NCBI RefSeq assembly: GCF_004216565.1
Contig: NZ_SGWV01000008.1
Coordinates: 186,001 to 250,000, forward strand
Direction: 5' to 3'
Origin: Sphaerotilus mobilis
GTDB taxonomy: Bacteria; Pseudomonadota; Gammaproteobacteria; Burkholderiales; Burkholderiaceae_C
Length of the DNA stretch: 64,000 nucleotides
Below the pieces are notes generated by a model. The model made no database searches. It was not told the DNA's origin and worked only from the letters and a program-made list of their open reading frames with translations. The position numbers were made by a program, and so were the translations under genes. Shown one piece after another: positions 6,641 to 13,283 of this stretch; position 1 is the first letter of the stretch, and the number at the start of each line of letters is the position of its first letter.

Positions 6641-7335
6641 GCGTCAAGAACCGCCCCGCGATTGAGGGCTATATCGGCGCCAGCGGGTCCGGCAAAGGGG
6701 TGAGCATCACCCGCCGGCTGGCCGAGCTGGCGCCGGCACGCCTCGTCATCTGGGACCCGCGCGACGAGTACGGCCGCCACGCCCCGGCCACTGGCTCACT
6801 TGGTGAGCTGGTGCGCCAGGTACGGGCGGCCGGGCCGTCCGGCCCCGTACGTACGCGCTACGTGCCCGGCGGGGCGCTGGCCCTGGGCGAAGCGTTCGCG
6901 CTGGTGTGCTTGCTGGTGTTCGAGGCCGGCGGCCTGGTCTTCGTGGCCGAGGAGCTGTCGGACGTGACCACGGCCAGTCACGCCCCGCCAGCATGGCGAA
7001 GGCTCATCACGCAGGGTCGACACAAGGGGCTGCACGTCATCGGCGCGGCGCAGCGCCCCACGCTGATCGACAAGACCTTCCTGGGCAATTGCACGCGGGT
7101 CAGGTGCTTCATCTTGGGCTACGACGCCGACCGCCGCGCCATGGCTCGTGAGCTGGACTGCGACGACGCCGCCGTGTCCGCCCTGGGCACGGATGAGCGC
7201 GACGGCGGCGGGGTGGCGATCCGCTACCTGGAGCGGGACCGGCGGGCGCGGACCATCGTTCAGGGCCGTATCGACGTGTCGCGCGCCGGCCGCATGACCG
7301 AGCGCCAGGTGCCGTACGTGCGAGAGGCGACGTAG
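6637..7335 (+). CDS. Genome-packaging ATPase (HerA/FtsK superfamily, P9-like)
   Basis: A 232-residue P-loop ATPase. The Walker A GASGSGKG is at residues 14-21, the Walker B (VFVAEE) at about 101-106, and a QRPTLIDK sensor-like segment follows GRHKGLHVIGAAQ. This compact, single-domain arrangement matches packaging ATPases of membrane-containing tailless phages (PRD1/PM2 P9 type). The same superfamily includes filamentous-phage Zot, but Zot proteins are longer with a C-terminal membrane anchor that is absent here. The GTG start at 6637 is chosen because it overlaps the preceding stop (GTGA) and begins just before the P-loop. It is expected to drive DNA into the capsid through a membrane vertex. 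Confidence 0.88.
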   Translation: MSVKNRPAIEGYIGASGSGKGVSITRRLAELAPARLVIWDPRDEYGRHAPATGSLGELVRQVRAAGPSGPVRTRYVPGGALALGEAFALVCLLVFEAGGLVFVAEELSDVTTASHAPPAWRRLITQGRHKGLHVIGAAQRPTLIDKTFLGNCTRVRCFILGYDADRRAMARELDCDDAAVSALGTDERDGGGVAIRYLERDRRARTIVQGRIDVSRAGRMTERQVPYVREAT

Positions 7336-7428
7336 CCCCTACGTACAGGCCGGTCGACTTGCGACGTACTGGCCCGGCGGTGCCAACTCCGGCCGGTCAT
7401 CCACCACCATCCACACAGGAACACCACC

Positions 7429-7545
7429 ATGCAGAAGCACCTGAAAGAGGCTGTCATCACCACCGCCGTGGTTCTCGTCACGATCTTCGTGGCGCGGAAG
7501 ATCCCCATGGTGAACGGCGTCGTCACCAAGGCCCTGAACGGCTGA
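7429..7545 (+). CDS. 38-aa single-pass membrane protein (virion minor protein candidate)
   Basis: A short gene between the ATPase and the capsid gene, starting ATG 7429. It encodes a 38-residue protein with a basic N-terminus (MQKHLKEA), one membrane helix (VITTAVVLVTIFVA) and a basic exit (RKIP). Size and topology resemble the tiny membrane-embedded structural proteins of PM2. A 93-base gap before it (7336-7428) holds no gene and could carry a late promoter; none is clearly recognisable. Confidence 0.65.
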   Translation: MQKHLKEAVITTAVVLVTIFVARKIPMVNGVVTKALNG

Positions 7546-7567
7546 TCAACCCCAAGGCACACGACCC

Positions 7568-8395
7568 ATGCGCACCATCAAGCTTCCCGCGTTCCAGAAC
7601 GCCACGGCCAACACGAAGACCACCTTGCGGCTTCCGCTGGGCGTGTGCTACCAGAAGATTTACCTCCGCCTGGGCACCAACGTCGCCAAGGCGGTGATGT
7701 CGAACATCGTCTTGCGCTTGAACAACAAGGAGTTCATGCGCTGGAACACGGCCGCCGACATGGACGTGCTCAACGCCTACAAGGGCAACGCGATCAACGC
7801 CAGTTTCTTGGTCATCGACTTCACTGAACGCCAGGCGCGCGAAGAGGTGGGTATGACCCTGGGCACCATCGCGGCCACGCAGGAGGCCGGGGTGCAAGAT
7901 TTCACGCTGGAAATCGACATGGGCAATTTCACGCCGTCCGGCTTCGTGCTGGAGGCGTACGCAGATGTCGAATCGCCCAGCGCGAACAAAATCATTTCCC
8001 GCGTCATGGTGCAGCAGAAGACGCTGGCGGCCGCATCCGAGGAAATGATTTACCTACCTTTCGGCCCGCAAGGTTTTCAGCTCAAGCGGCTGATCATCAA
8101 GAACACCAACTTGGCGAACGTCCGTGTACGCCGCGATGGCGTCGAGATCTACGAAGCCCTGCCGGTGGCGCTGGCCAATTTCAGACAGCAGGATTTCCGA
8201 ATGACGCCGCAGGCCGGGTATCACGTCGTTGATTTCATGCCCGACGTGCTGGTGTCCAACGCCTTGAACACGGCTTTCACGCTGGCCGGTGGCAAGGGCG
8301 TCCCGGTCCAGAACCTGGACGTGCGCGCCACGGTGACGGGGGCCGACACGCTGACAATCTACGCCGAGGGCTACGCCCTGAACGGCCAGCTCTGA
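7568..8395 (+). CDS. Major capsid protein, double-jelly-roll, PM2 P2-like
   Basis: A 275-residue beta-rich protein with few charged clusters and no signal peptide. Length and layout match PM2 P2 (269 residues). Residue-level echoes are seen at the start (basic MR followed by a short hydrophobic strand, then LRLPLG.CYQ versus the P2 segment SIKLPIGQTYE) and in the following strand block (SNIVLRLNNKEFMRWNT), where P2 has a comparable strand with Leu-Asp-Gly-Arg. Two halves of alternating strands are separated near residue 140 (PSANKIISRVMVQQK), as expected for two stacked jelly rolls. Its neighbours (packaging ATPase, membrane proteins) support the call. Structure prediction would settle it. 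Confidence 0.82.
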   Translation: MRTIKLPAFQNATANTKTTLRLPLGVCYQKIYLRLGTNVAKAVMSNIVLRLNNKEFMRWNTAADMDVLNAYKGNAINASFLVIDFTERQAREEVGMTLGTIAATQEAGVQDFTLEIDMGNFTPSGFVLEAYADVESPSANKIISRVMVQQKTLAAASEEMIYLPFGPQGFQLKRLIIKNTNLANVRVRRDGVEIYEALPVALANFRQQDFRMTPQAGYHVVDFMPDVLVSNALNTAFTLAGGKGVPVQNLDVRATVTGADTLTIYAEGYALNGQL

Positions 8396-8411
8396 GCCGG
8401 GCGGCGCCGCT

Positions 8412-8819
8412 ATGGACATGAGTTTCGAAGACTTCTACGCCGGCAACACCAGCGGCGCCCTTCCGTCCGACTCGATGGCGACCGGAGAGACGGGCTACCT
8501 GCCCGACGACATCGCCGAGGCCGCCAAGATGGGCGCCTATTCCAGCGGCGCCCCGGCGACCACCGGCCAGCAGCCGGCCGCCTGGTGGGAATCGCTGGTC
8601 ATGTACGGCGCCACCCGCATGATCGACAACCGCTACCCGGGCCAGTCGACCGGCACGATGGGCAACACCAGCCCCGGCACGATCGCCGGCCAGAACGGCC
8701 GGACCTACACGCAGCAAGGGGGCGCAGTCGCGCCCGCGCAGGCCGGCGGCCTGAAGCTGGGCCTACCGCTGATCCTGGGCGGGCTGCTGCTGGCGTACTT
8801 CGTCACCCGGAAGGGCTGA
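8412..8819 (+). CDS. Virion membrane protein candidate, 135 aa, C-terminal anchor
   Basis: A soluble, Gly/Ser/Thr-rich N-terminal region (residues 1-110) and one C-terminal membrane helix (about 112-131, LGLPLILGGLLLAYFV) ending in TRKG. It follows the capsid gene by 16 bases and is followed directly by another C-terminally anchored protein. The pattern suggests a protein of the internal lipid membrane or a membrane-capsid tether. No sequence family is recognised. Confidence 0.7.
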   Translation: MDMSFEDFYAGNTSGALPSDSMATGETGYLPDDIAEAAKMGAYSSGAPATTGQQPAAWWESLVMYGATRMIDNRYPGQSTGTMGNTSPGTIAGQNGRTYTQQGGAVAPAQAGGLKLGLPLILGGLLLAYFVTRKG

Positions 8820-8820
8820 C

Positions 8821-9252
8821 GTGAGCAGCACCACCGACCAGATCGGCGCCCAGCTCCTGCAGCAGTGGGTGTCCGGCGGGGCGGCGCCCAGCGGCGCCGG
8901 CACCGCGTCGCGGAACATTTCGAGCGGCGGCGGGTCCGCTGCGGCGGGTGCAGCCGGAGCGATGATGGGCGCGAACCCCTACGGCGCCGCAGCGCAGGCA
9001 CTTACGGGCGTGGTCGAGAACGGGCCAAGCTCGAAGACAGACCAGATCCAGAACGGCAACAGCCGCAGCGGCGGGCCAACTTTTGCAGTCTCCGTCGTCA
9101 CAGGGAGATCGCGCGGATCAGCGTCGACGGCCGTCGCACCTGAGCCGGAGGCAAGCAGCTCGGGGGCATCCGGGAAATCAATTCCGGCCTGGGCGTGGGC
9201 GGCTGGCGCTGCAGTCGCGGCTGTGCTGGTCATGCTGGCAGTGAGGCGCTGA
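8821..9252 (+). CDS. Virion membrane protein candidate, 143 aa, C-terminal anchor
   Basis: A GTG start at 8821, one base after the previous stop. An Ala/Gly/Ser-rich region contains a weakly hydrophobic segment near 45-60 (AAAGAAGAMMGANPYG). One strong C-terminal membrane helix (AWAWAAGAAVAAVLVML) ends in AVRR. This is the second of three consecutive tail-anchored proteins after the capsid gene. Its stop overlaps the next ATG (TGATG). Confidence 0.7.
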   Translation: MSSTTDQIGAQLLQQWVSGGAAPSGAGTASRNISSGGGSAAAGAAGAMMGANPYGAAAQALTGVVENGPSSKTDQIQNGNSRSGGPTFAVSVVTGRSRGSASTAVAPEPEASSSGASGKSIPAWAWAAGAAVAAVLVMLAVRR

Positions 9253-9779
9253 TGGGATTGGGCGGAATTCTTGGGGGACTGCTGGGCGGCGGCGGCGGAA
9301 ACGGCATTGCGAACAAGCAGACGGAAACCGATAGCCACAACGTCGACTCGCACGACACACACACCAACACATACACGCACGACCAGTCGGGCGACAACAG
9401 TCACAACTATTCGTCGAACTACGAATCATTTACCGGCACAGACCCCGGCCTAGCCAATATGTGGCAGATGGGCACCCAGCTCCTACAGGCGCAGGGCGAG
9501 GCTCAAGGCGATGCATTCCGCATAGCCGCCACGATGGGCACCGAGGCGATCCGCACGATGGGCGACATGACCGCCAGGTCAGAAGCCAATTCCGCGCAGG
9601 TCCGCGCCGACGCGGCCGACGCGCTGGCGCGTGCCCGGTCCGACGTGAACACCGCCCTCAACACCGCCGACGCGGCCGGCGCCAAGGCTGCGGCCACCGT
9701 CGCAGGCTCCGGCCGCGCGCTGGCCATTGGCGCGGCCGTCCTGGTCGTGGCCTGGATGATCGTGAAGAAGAAAGCCTGA
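9252..9779 (+). CDS. Virion membrane protein candidate, 175 aa, polar repeats plus C-terminal anchor
   Basis: A Gly-rich start (MGLGGILGGLLGGGGG) is followed by a striking His/Asp/Asn/Thr tract (residues about 25-60, e.g. DSHDTHTNTYTHDQSGDNS), which could coordinate metal or form a flexible spacer. A long helical, coiled-coil-like Ala-rich segment and a C-terminal membrane helix (LAIGAAVLVVAWMIV) ending KKKA follow. Coupled by TGATG. Inference: it spans from the virion membrane towards the vertex. Confidence 0.7.
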   Translation: MGLGGILGGLLGGGGGNGIANKQTETDSHNVDSHDTHTNTYTHDQSGDNSHNYSSNYESFTGTDPGLANMWQMGTQLLQAQGEAQGDAFRIAATMGTEAIRTMGDMTARSEANSAQVRADAADALARARSDVNTALNTADAAGAKAAATVAGSGRALAIGAAVLVVAWMIVKKKA

Positions 9780-9784
9780 CTGCA

Positions 9785-10579
9785 ATGGAAATCATCAAAG
9801 TTTCGCTGAAAGGCAACGAAACCAAAACCTACATGAAGGCCGGGAGATACTTCGAAATAATCGGAAGCACGCACGACGAAATTTCAGAAGTGAACGTTAC
9901 ATTCTATGGCGCAGATGGTCAGATCACTGATGTGTGGAAAAATGCGAAAGCTGGAATCTTTGCAGAACTCGAATACTCATCGTTTCAGATTACGTGTGGC
10001 GTAAATTACACGGAACTCAGTGTTCTAGTGATGGAGCGGGGGCGCGGCGGCACGCGGCGCATGGCTGGGCAAGTTACCGTCGATAGCGGCAACATCACAA
10101 CAACCGATCAACACAAAATCAAGGTTACAAACGGGCAAATCGTTTACGTGTGTCAAGAAAGCGGCGCACAAAGAGTGTCCGGAAAAAACCTTGTATTTCT
10201 GCAGCAAGAAACAGGCAATCTAGCCGCAATTGAATACATTGAAATTCAAAGCGATCAGGCCGGCATTTTCTCTTTATACGTGACAAAAAAGAAAATCGGC
10301 GGTACAGGCTTTAAATATGGCATAAGTTCGACCAATTCCACCGCTGCAACTCTAGTAGCAATGGCAGGGACTGAGGTTGACTCGAATTTGTACCCGTCTG
10401 ATTTCGTTGGGCCACTCCCTTCAGGGGGGAGGTATGTACACGAAAAAATTGCGAATTACTACCTGGCAGAAAAGCAATTGATTCGGATCGAGTGCGAAAT
10501 CTCGCTGTCAACATGCCTTTTGGTCGTCGCTGAAAATGGCCAAAAATTCACGGTGAACGCGAAGGCGTGGTTTTCATGA
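9785..10579 (+). CDS. Spike / receptor-binding protein candidate, AT-rich
   Basis: A 264-residue beta-rich protein with no hydrophobic anchor. The ATG at 9785 is 5 bases after the previous stop; the longer upstream frame is a shadow. Two sampled 60-base lines are about 43% and 37% GC, far below the surrounding 65-70%, and codon use follows (AAA, GAA, ATT common). The sequence shows repeated strand patterns and polar loops (QVTVDSGNITTTDQHKIKVT) typical of phage spike or adhesion domains. Position between the membrane proteins and the lysin, and the deviating composition, suggest a host-recognition gene acquired or evolving separately. No homolog is recognised by eye. Confidence 0.6.
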   Translation: MEIIKVSLKGNETKTYMKAGRYFEIIGSTHDEISEVNVTFYGADGQITDVWKNAKAGIFAELEYSSFQITCGVNYTELSVLVMERGRGGTRRMAGQVTVDSGNITTTDQHKIKVTNGQIVYVCQESGAQRVSGKNLVFLQQETGNLAAIEYIEIQSDQAGIFSLYVTKKKIGGTGFKYGISSTNSTAATLVAMAGTEVDSNLYPSDFVGPLPSGGRYVHEKIANYYLAEKQLIRIECEISLSTCLLVVAENGQKFTVNAKAWFS

Positions 10580-11217
10580 CCCCGCTCACCCTCACGACGG
10601 CCGGCTTCCTCGCCGCCGCTGCCCTCTCCAAGACCGCCGACGCCGCCGCGCAGGACACCGGAACCACCGCACTGGATGCGGTCGACGCCTGGGGCGCAGC
10701 CTCCGCGATGTGGGACAACTACCGCGCCGGCCAGGACCGCGACAGCACCAACGCCCGCGCGTTCCTGTCGATGATCGCCAGCGCCGAGGGCACGGACCGC
10801 GCGCCAGAGCCGTACCGCGTCTGCTACGGCTACCGCCACACCATCCGCGACCTGTCCGACCATCCGGCCGTGTCCGGCGAGTGGCGCGGCGAGCCGCTGG
10901 ACAAGCTGGGGGCGGCCTACGGCGGACTGGTCAGCACGGCCGCCGGCCGCTACCAGATCATCCGCCCCACCTGGATCGAAGCGCGGAGGGCGCTGCGCCT
11001 TCCGGACTTCGGCCCCATCTCGCAGGACATGGCCGCGCTGTGGCTGATCCGGCGGCGCGGCGCCGTCGACGCAATCGCCGAGGGCCGCATTGCCGATGCT
11101 GTGGCACTGTGCCGCGCAGAATGGGCCAGCCTGCCCGGCGCCGGCTACGGCCAGCCCGAGCGGCGCCTGTCCGCGCTGCTGGACGCCTACACGGCCGCCG
11201 GGGGCGCGCTGTCATGA
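10576..11217 (+). CDS. Muralytic enzyme, lambda R / GH104-type lysin
   Basis: A 213-residue peptidoglycan-degrading enzyme. From residue 62 it parallels lambda endolysin R: AFLSMIASAEGTD with catalytic Glu71, the SDHP turn, TAAGRYQ, the WIEARRALRLPDFGPISQD block, and WASLPGAGYGQPERR near the end. It is therefore expected to be a lytic transglycosylase. Residues 1-60 are an Ala-rich extension absent from lambda R, with a weakly hydrophobic start (LTTAGFLAAAAL) that might anchor it in virion or membrane. The ATG at 10576 overlaps the spike stop. It may act in entry, release or both. Confidence 0.88.
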   Translation: MTPLTLTTAGFLAAAALSKTADAAAQDTGTTALDAVDAWGAASAMWDNYRAGQDRDSTNARAFLSMIASAEGTDRAPEPYRVCYGYRHTIRDLSDHPAVSGEWRGEPLDKLGAAYGGLVSTAAGRYQIIRPTWIEARRALRLPDFGPISQDMAALWLIRRRGAVDAIAEGRIADAVALCRAEWASLPGAGYGQPERRLSALLDAYTAAGGALS

Positions 11218-11642
11218 GGGCGCCGACCGCCGACCAAGCGAAGGGCCTCGCCATCGCGGCGGCGGCCGTGGCCGTGGGCGTCGTCGCCTGGAAAGCATGG
11301 CGGGGCATCGCGGCCGGCGCCATCGACCCGACCAGCTCGAACAACCTCGCGCACCGGGGCGTCAACGCCATCGGCGCGACCGTCACCGACAACCCGAACT
11401 TCTCGCTGGGCGCGTCCGTGTTCGAGTGGCTCAACCCCGCCACGGTCACGGCAGAGTCGACCGCCGTCCACGGCACCAGCCCGGCCAGGTCGACCACACC
11501 GGCCGCCACCGTCTACGACCACGCCGGGCAGATCCGGGGGCCGTCGACGACGGGCCGCCCCGACCCATGGGCCGGCACGCCCTGGGAGGGCGCCACGAAC
11601 ACCACACCAGACGGGACCATCTACGGTCCACAAGGACTATGA
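11214..11642 (+). CDS. Provirus membrane protein, 142 aa, N-terminal helix
   Basis: The ATG overlaps the lysin stop (ATGA). One membrane helix at residues 11-27 (LAIAAAAVAVGVVAW) follows a short polar start; a Pro/Thr/Gly-rich, probably extended region makes up the rest. No cysteines or lipobox. It lies in the lysis or membrane module. Could be a virion membrane protein with external tail or a spanin-like component; not assignable. Confidence 0.6.
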   Translation: MRAPTADQAKGLAIAAAAVAVGVVAWKAWRGIAAGAIDPTSSNNLAHRGVNAIGATVTDNPNFSLGASVFEWLNPATVTAESTAVHGTSPARSTTPAATVYDHAGQIRGPSTTGRPDPWAGTPWEGATNTTPDGTIYGPQGL

Positions 11643-11644
11643 CC

Positions 11645-11809
11645 ATGAGCAGACTCTTCGAAGCCTCTTCGCTGGCCGGCATCGGCCTGATCGTCAATGC
11701 CGCCCCGGCGCTGCTGGCCAGCCGAGGCACCGACCCGATGGCCTGGGGCTCGCTGATCGCGGGCGCGCTGGCGATCGTCAAGCGGGAAGGGGTGCGACAT
11801 GGCAAGTGA
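11645..11809 (+). CDS. Holin-like small membrane protein, 54 aa
   Basis: Starts 2 bases after the previous stop. Two hydrophobic stretches (SLAGIGLIVNAAPALLA and WGSLIAGALAIV) flank a short loop with Asp/Pro, and the tail is basic (KREGVRHGK). Size and two-helix topology fit a class II-type holin, and the lysin is just upstream. Its 3' end overlaps the next frame by 11 bases. Functional assignment is inference. Confidence 0.55.
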   Translation: MSRLFEASSLAGIGLIVNAAPALLASRGTDPMAWGSLIAGALAIVKREGVRHGK

Positions 11810-11996
11810 TGCGCTGCACCGCCTGGTCATGGCCGTGGTGACGGCTTCGGCCGGCGCCGTCATCGGCTGGTCAGCAAGCGCCCTGACGCTGGCCGGCCGC
11901 GTGTCGGCCATCGAAGCGAGCATGGCGCGCATCGAAGCCCACCTGGACCGCCTGGACGAGCGGCAACGCCAGCGTGTCGCGCCGCCTGTCATCTGA
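11799..11996 (+). CDS. Small membrane protein with coiled coil, 65 aa
   Basis: An N-terminal membrane segment (LVMAVVTASAGAVIGWSASAL) is followed by a charged heptad-like helix (SAIEASMARIEAHLDRLDERQRQR). The arrangement resembles inner-membrane spanin (Rz-like) or small phage accessory lysis proteins. It overlaps the genes on both sides out of frame, typical for compact lysis cassettes. Confidence 0.55.
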   Translation: MASDALHRLVMAVVTASAGAVIGWSASALTLAGRVSAIEASMARIEAHLDRLDERQRQRVAPPVI

Positions 11997-12108
11997 GATC
12001 GGCCGGCAGGCCCTGGTGACGCTGGCCGCCACGGTCATCGCGGCGGCCGTCATCGGCGCCGTGCCCCCGCTGCGTGCGTGGATCGCGCGCCAGTGGACGG
12101 GCCGCTAG
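11974..12108 (+). CDS. 44-aa membrane protein, last gene of late operon
   Basis: A GTG at 11974 inside the preceding gene opens a 44-codon frame: a basic start (MSRRLSSEIGRQ), one membrane helix (LVTLAATVIAAAVIGAV) and a basic end (RAWIARQWTGR). Composition and overlap match the neighbouring lysis-type genes. Start choice is uncertain because no strong ribosome-binding site is seen. Confidence 0.45.
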   Translation: MSRRLSSEIGRQALVTLAATVIAAAVIGAVPPLRAWIARQWTGR

Positions 12109-12185
12109 GGCTCCACCGTCTGGGGGGTACACCCAAGCGAATGCGGCCGGGCAAGGTCTGACCCTTCATCACTTGGGGGAGACCC

Positions 12186-12788
12186 ATGCGCCATTTCATC
12201 GCTGTCCTTCTGGTCCTGGTCCTTGCGGCGTGTGGGGGAGGGGGTGACGACAGCAGCGGCGGCAGCAGCACCGGCAGCACCGGCAGCACCGGCAGCACCG
12301 GCAGCACCGGAGGCACCGGCAGCACCGGCAACACCGGCAACACCGGAGGCACCAGCAGCACGGGCGGTACGGGAGGCACCGGCAGCACCGCAGGGGGCAA
12401 TGGCACGACAGGAACCGACCTGACGGGGATCTTCGCGGAATACGATGGATCGGCCACGCCAGATCCAGCGACCACGACAGACACCATTCGCATTCGCGCA
12501 TCGACCAAGTTCACCGGGACCTTCTCGCCGGCTTCAGCCGTCATTGACGTTCCGTGCCAGGTCATCATCGACGGCGTAGTGTCTGGGGTGTCGTGCGTGA
12601 CCGAGTACACCCTGAAGACTGGAACGGCGGGCTCGGGGATCTTCACCGGGTCACTGGCCGTCGACCTCGCGCCAATGCCAGCAGGAGGGCACACCGTCTG
12701 TGTGAAGTTGCGCCCTGAGTCGTGGGCAGCTCAGTGGAGCGGCATCAATCACGCCGACAACTGCGCGTCCGTCACCGTCACACCCTGA
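12186..12788 (+). CDS. Provirus lipoprotein (copy B) with repetitive linker
   Basis: A 200-residue lipoprotein. Signal peptide and lipobox are identical in layout to copy A (LVLAAC, Cys16), followed by GGGGDDSSGG and a Gly/Ser/Thr tandem repeat linker (residues about 25-75), then a compact domain with paired cysteines (DVPCQ, SGVSCV, HTVCV, NCASV) ending SVTVTP. The ribosome-binding site GGGGGAG precedes ATG 12186. The leader from about 12121 matches the remnant's leader, suggesting its own promoter or a conserved regulatory 5' region. Its 3' end overlaps the repressor 3' end by 11 bases. The likely role is lysogenic conversion or superinfection exclusion at the cell surface (inference). Confidence 0.82.
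   Translation: MRHFIAVLLVLVLAACGGGGDDSSGGSSTGSTGSTGSTGSTGGTGSTGNTGNTGGTSSTGGTGGTGSTAGGNGTTGTDLTGIFAEYDGSATPDPATTTDTIRIRASTKFTGTFSPASAVIDVPCQVIIDGVVSGVSCVTEYTLKTGTAGSGIFTGSLAVDLAPMPAGGHTVCVKLRPESWAAQWSGINHADNCASVTVTP
12261..12392 (+). repeat. 9-bp tandem repeats encoding a Gly-Ser-Thr linker
   Basis: Repeats of the unit AGCACCGGC and variants (AACACCGGC, GGCACCGGC) encode STG, NTG and GTG triplets. The first four to five units are identical, then they degenerate. Because the unit is 9 bp, expansion or contraction keeps the frame, changing only linker length. The remnant copy A has only a vestige of this tract. Confidence 0.85.
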
Positions 12789-13203
12789 CCACCTGCAGCA
12801 CCGGCCGAGCCGGTGCCACCTGTTCCAACGGCCGCGCCGGGCTCACCGTCGCGGCCGCGTCGTTTGCGCAGCCGAAATCGGCGACGGCCAGCACGCGGGC
12901 CAGCTCGCCGCGCAGGCGGGCGACTTCGCCCCGAAGAATGGCCAGCTCCGTCTGCTGCAGCGCCCGAAAGTTGACGGCCTCACAGGCCGCCGCATCCTGA
13001 CCCCACCGCGTCAGCCAGTACAAGGCCAGCTCAACCGGGCGCGGCGCCTGGTCGATGTAGCGCCAGCGTTCCACGGTCCTGACCGTGACGTCCAGTGCCT
13101 TGGCTATCGCGGCGCTGGACGGCGCGCCGATGTCGTCGAGCATGAGGCCCAGCGGTGGAAGCTGGGTAGGCGTGGGCAAGCGATTCAGCATGAGCCGATC
13201 CAA
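12778..13203 (-). CDS. Provirus HTH repressor-like protein
   Basis: The only minus-strand gene of the element; 141 residues. Residues about 29-48 form a helix-turn-helix (SSAAIAKALDVTVRTVERW), followed by APRPVELALYWLTRWG, a combination seen in small phage regulators, and a coiled-coil-like stretch (ILRGEVARLRGELARVL). The C-terminus is Ala/Pro-rich. It sits at the right end with its promoter facing the att site, so in the circular genome it is divergent from the early operon. That is the classical position of a lysogeny repressor. A nearby Met at residue 5 is an alternative start. Confidence 0.78.
   Translation of the reverse strand: MDRLMLNRLPTPTQLPPLGLMLDDIGAPSSAAIAKALDVTVRTVERWRYIDQAPRPVELALYWLTRWGQDAAACEAVNFRALQQTELAILRGEVARLRGELARVLAVADFGCANDAAATVSPARPLEQVAPARPVLQVVRV
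12798..12816 (+). terminator. Hairpin after lipoprotein stop
   Basis: A perfect 8-bp stem (GCACCGGC, GCCGGTGC) with a 3-nt loop 10 bases after the lipoprotein stop codon, conserved in the remnant at about 2094-2112. It lies inside the repressor's coding sequence on the other strand. No T tract follows, so it may attenuate or protect the late transcript rather than terminate by itself. Confidence 0.4.
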
Positions 13204-13242
13204 GCCGGCGCCGGGCGTGCGTCACATCACCCGAAAGACCGA

Positions 13243-13261
13243 CATGAACGCGCCATGAACG
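13243..13261 (-). promoter_or_regulatory. Direct repeat upstream of repressor, candidate operator
   Basis: CATGAACG occurs at 13243-13250 and again at 13254-13261, an 11-bp period that places both copies on the same DNA face, 40 bases upstream of the repressor start. It could be an operator for autoregulation or for a regulator made early. No promoter hexamers can be assigned securely around it. Confidence 0.35.
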
Positions 13262-13283
13262 AAAACGGCGATCCATGTAGGAG

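Noticed and set aside
6637..7335. Reading the ATPase as filamentous-phage Zot
   Set aside because: It has no C-terminal transmembrane helix and periplasmic domain, and the element has no pIII/pVIII-like coat genes but a capsid-sized beta protein instead.
12261..12392. Repeat tract as a CRISPR-like array
   Set aside because: Units are 9 bp, contiguous and in frame within a lipoprotein gene, with no spacers.
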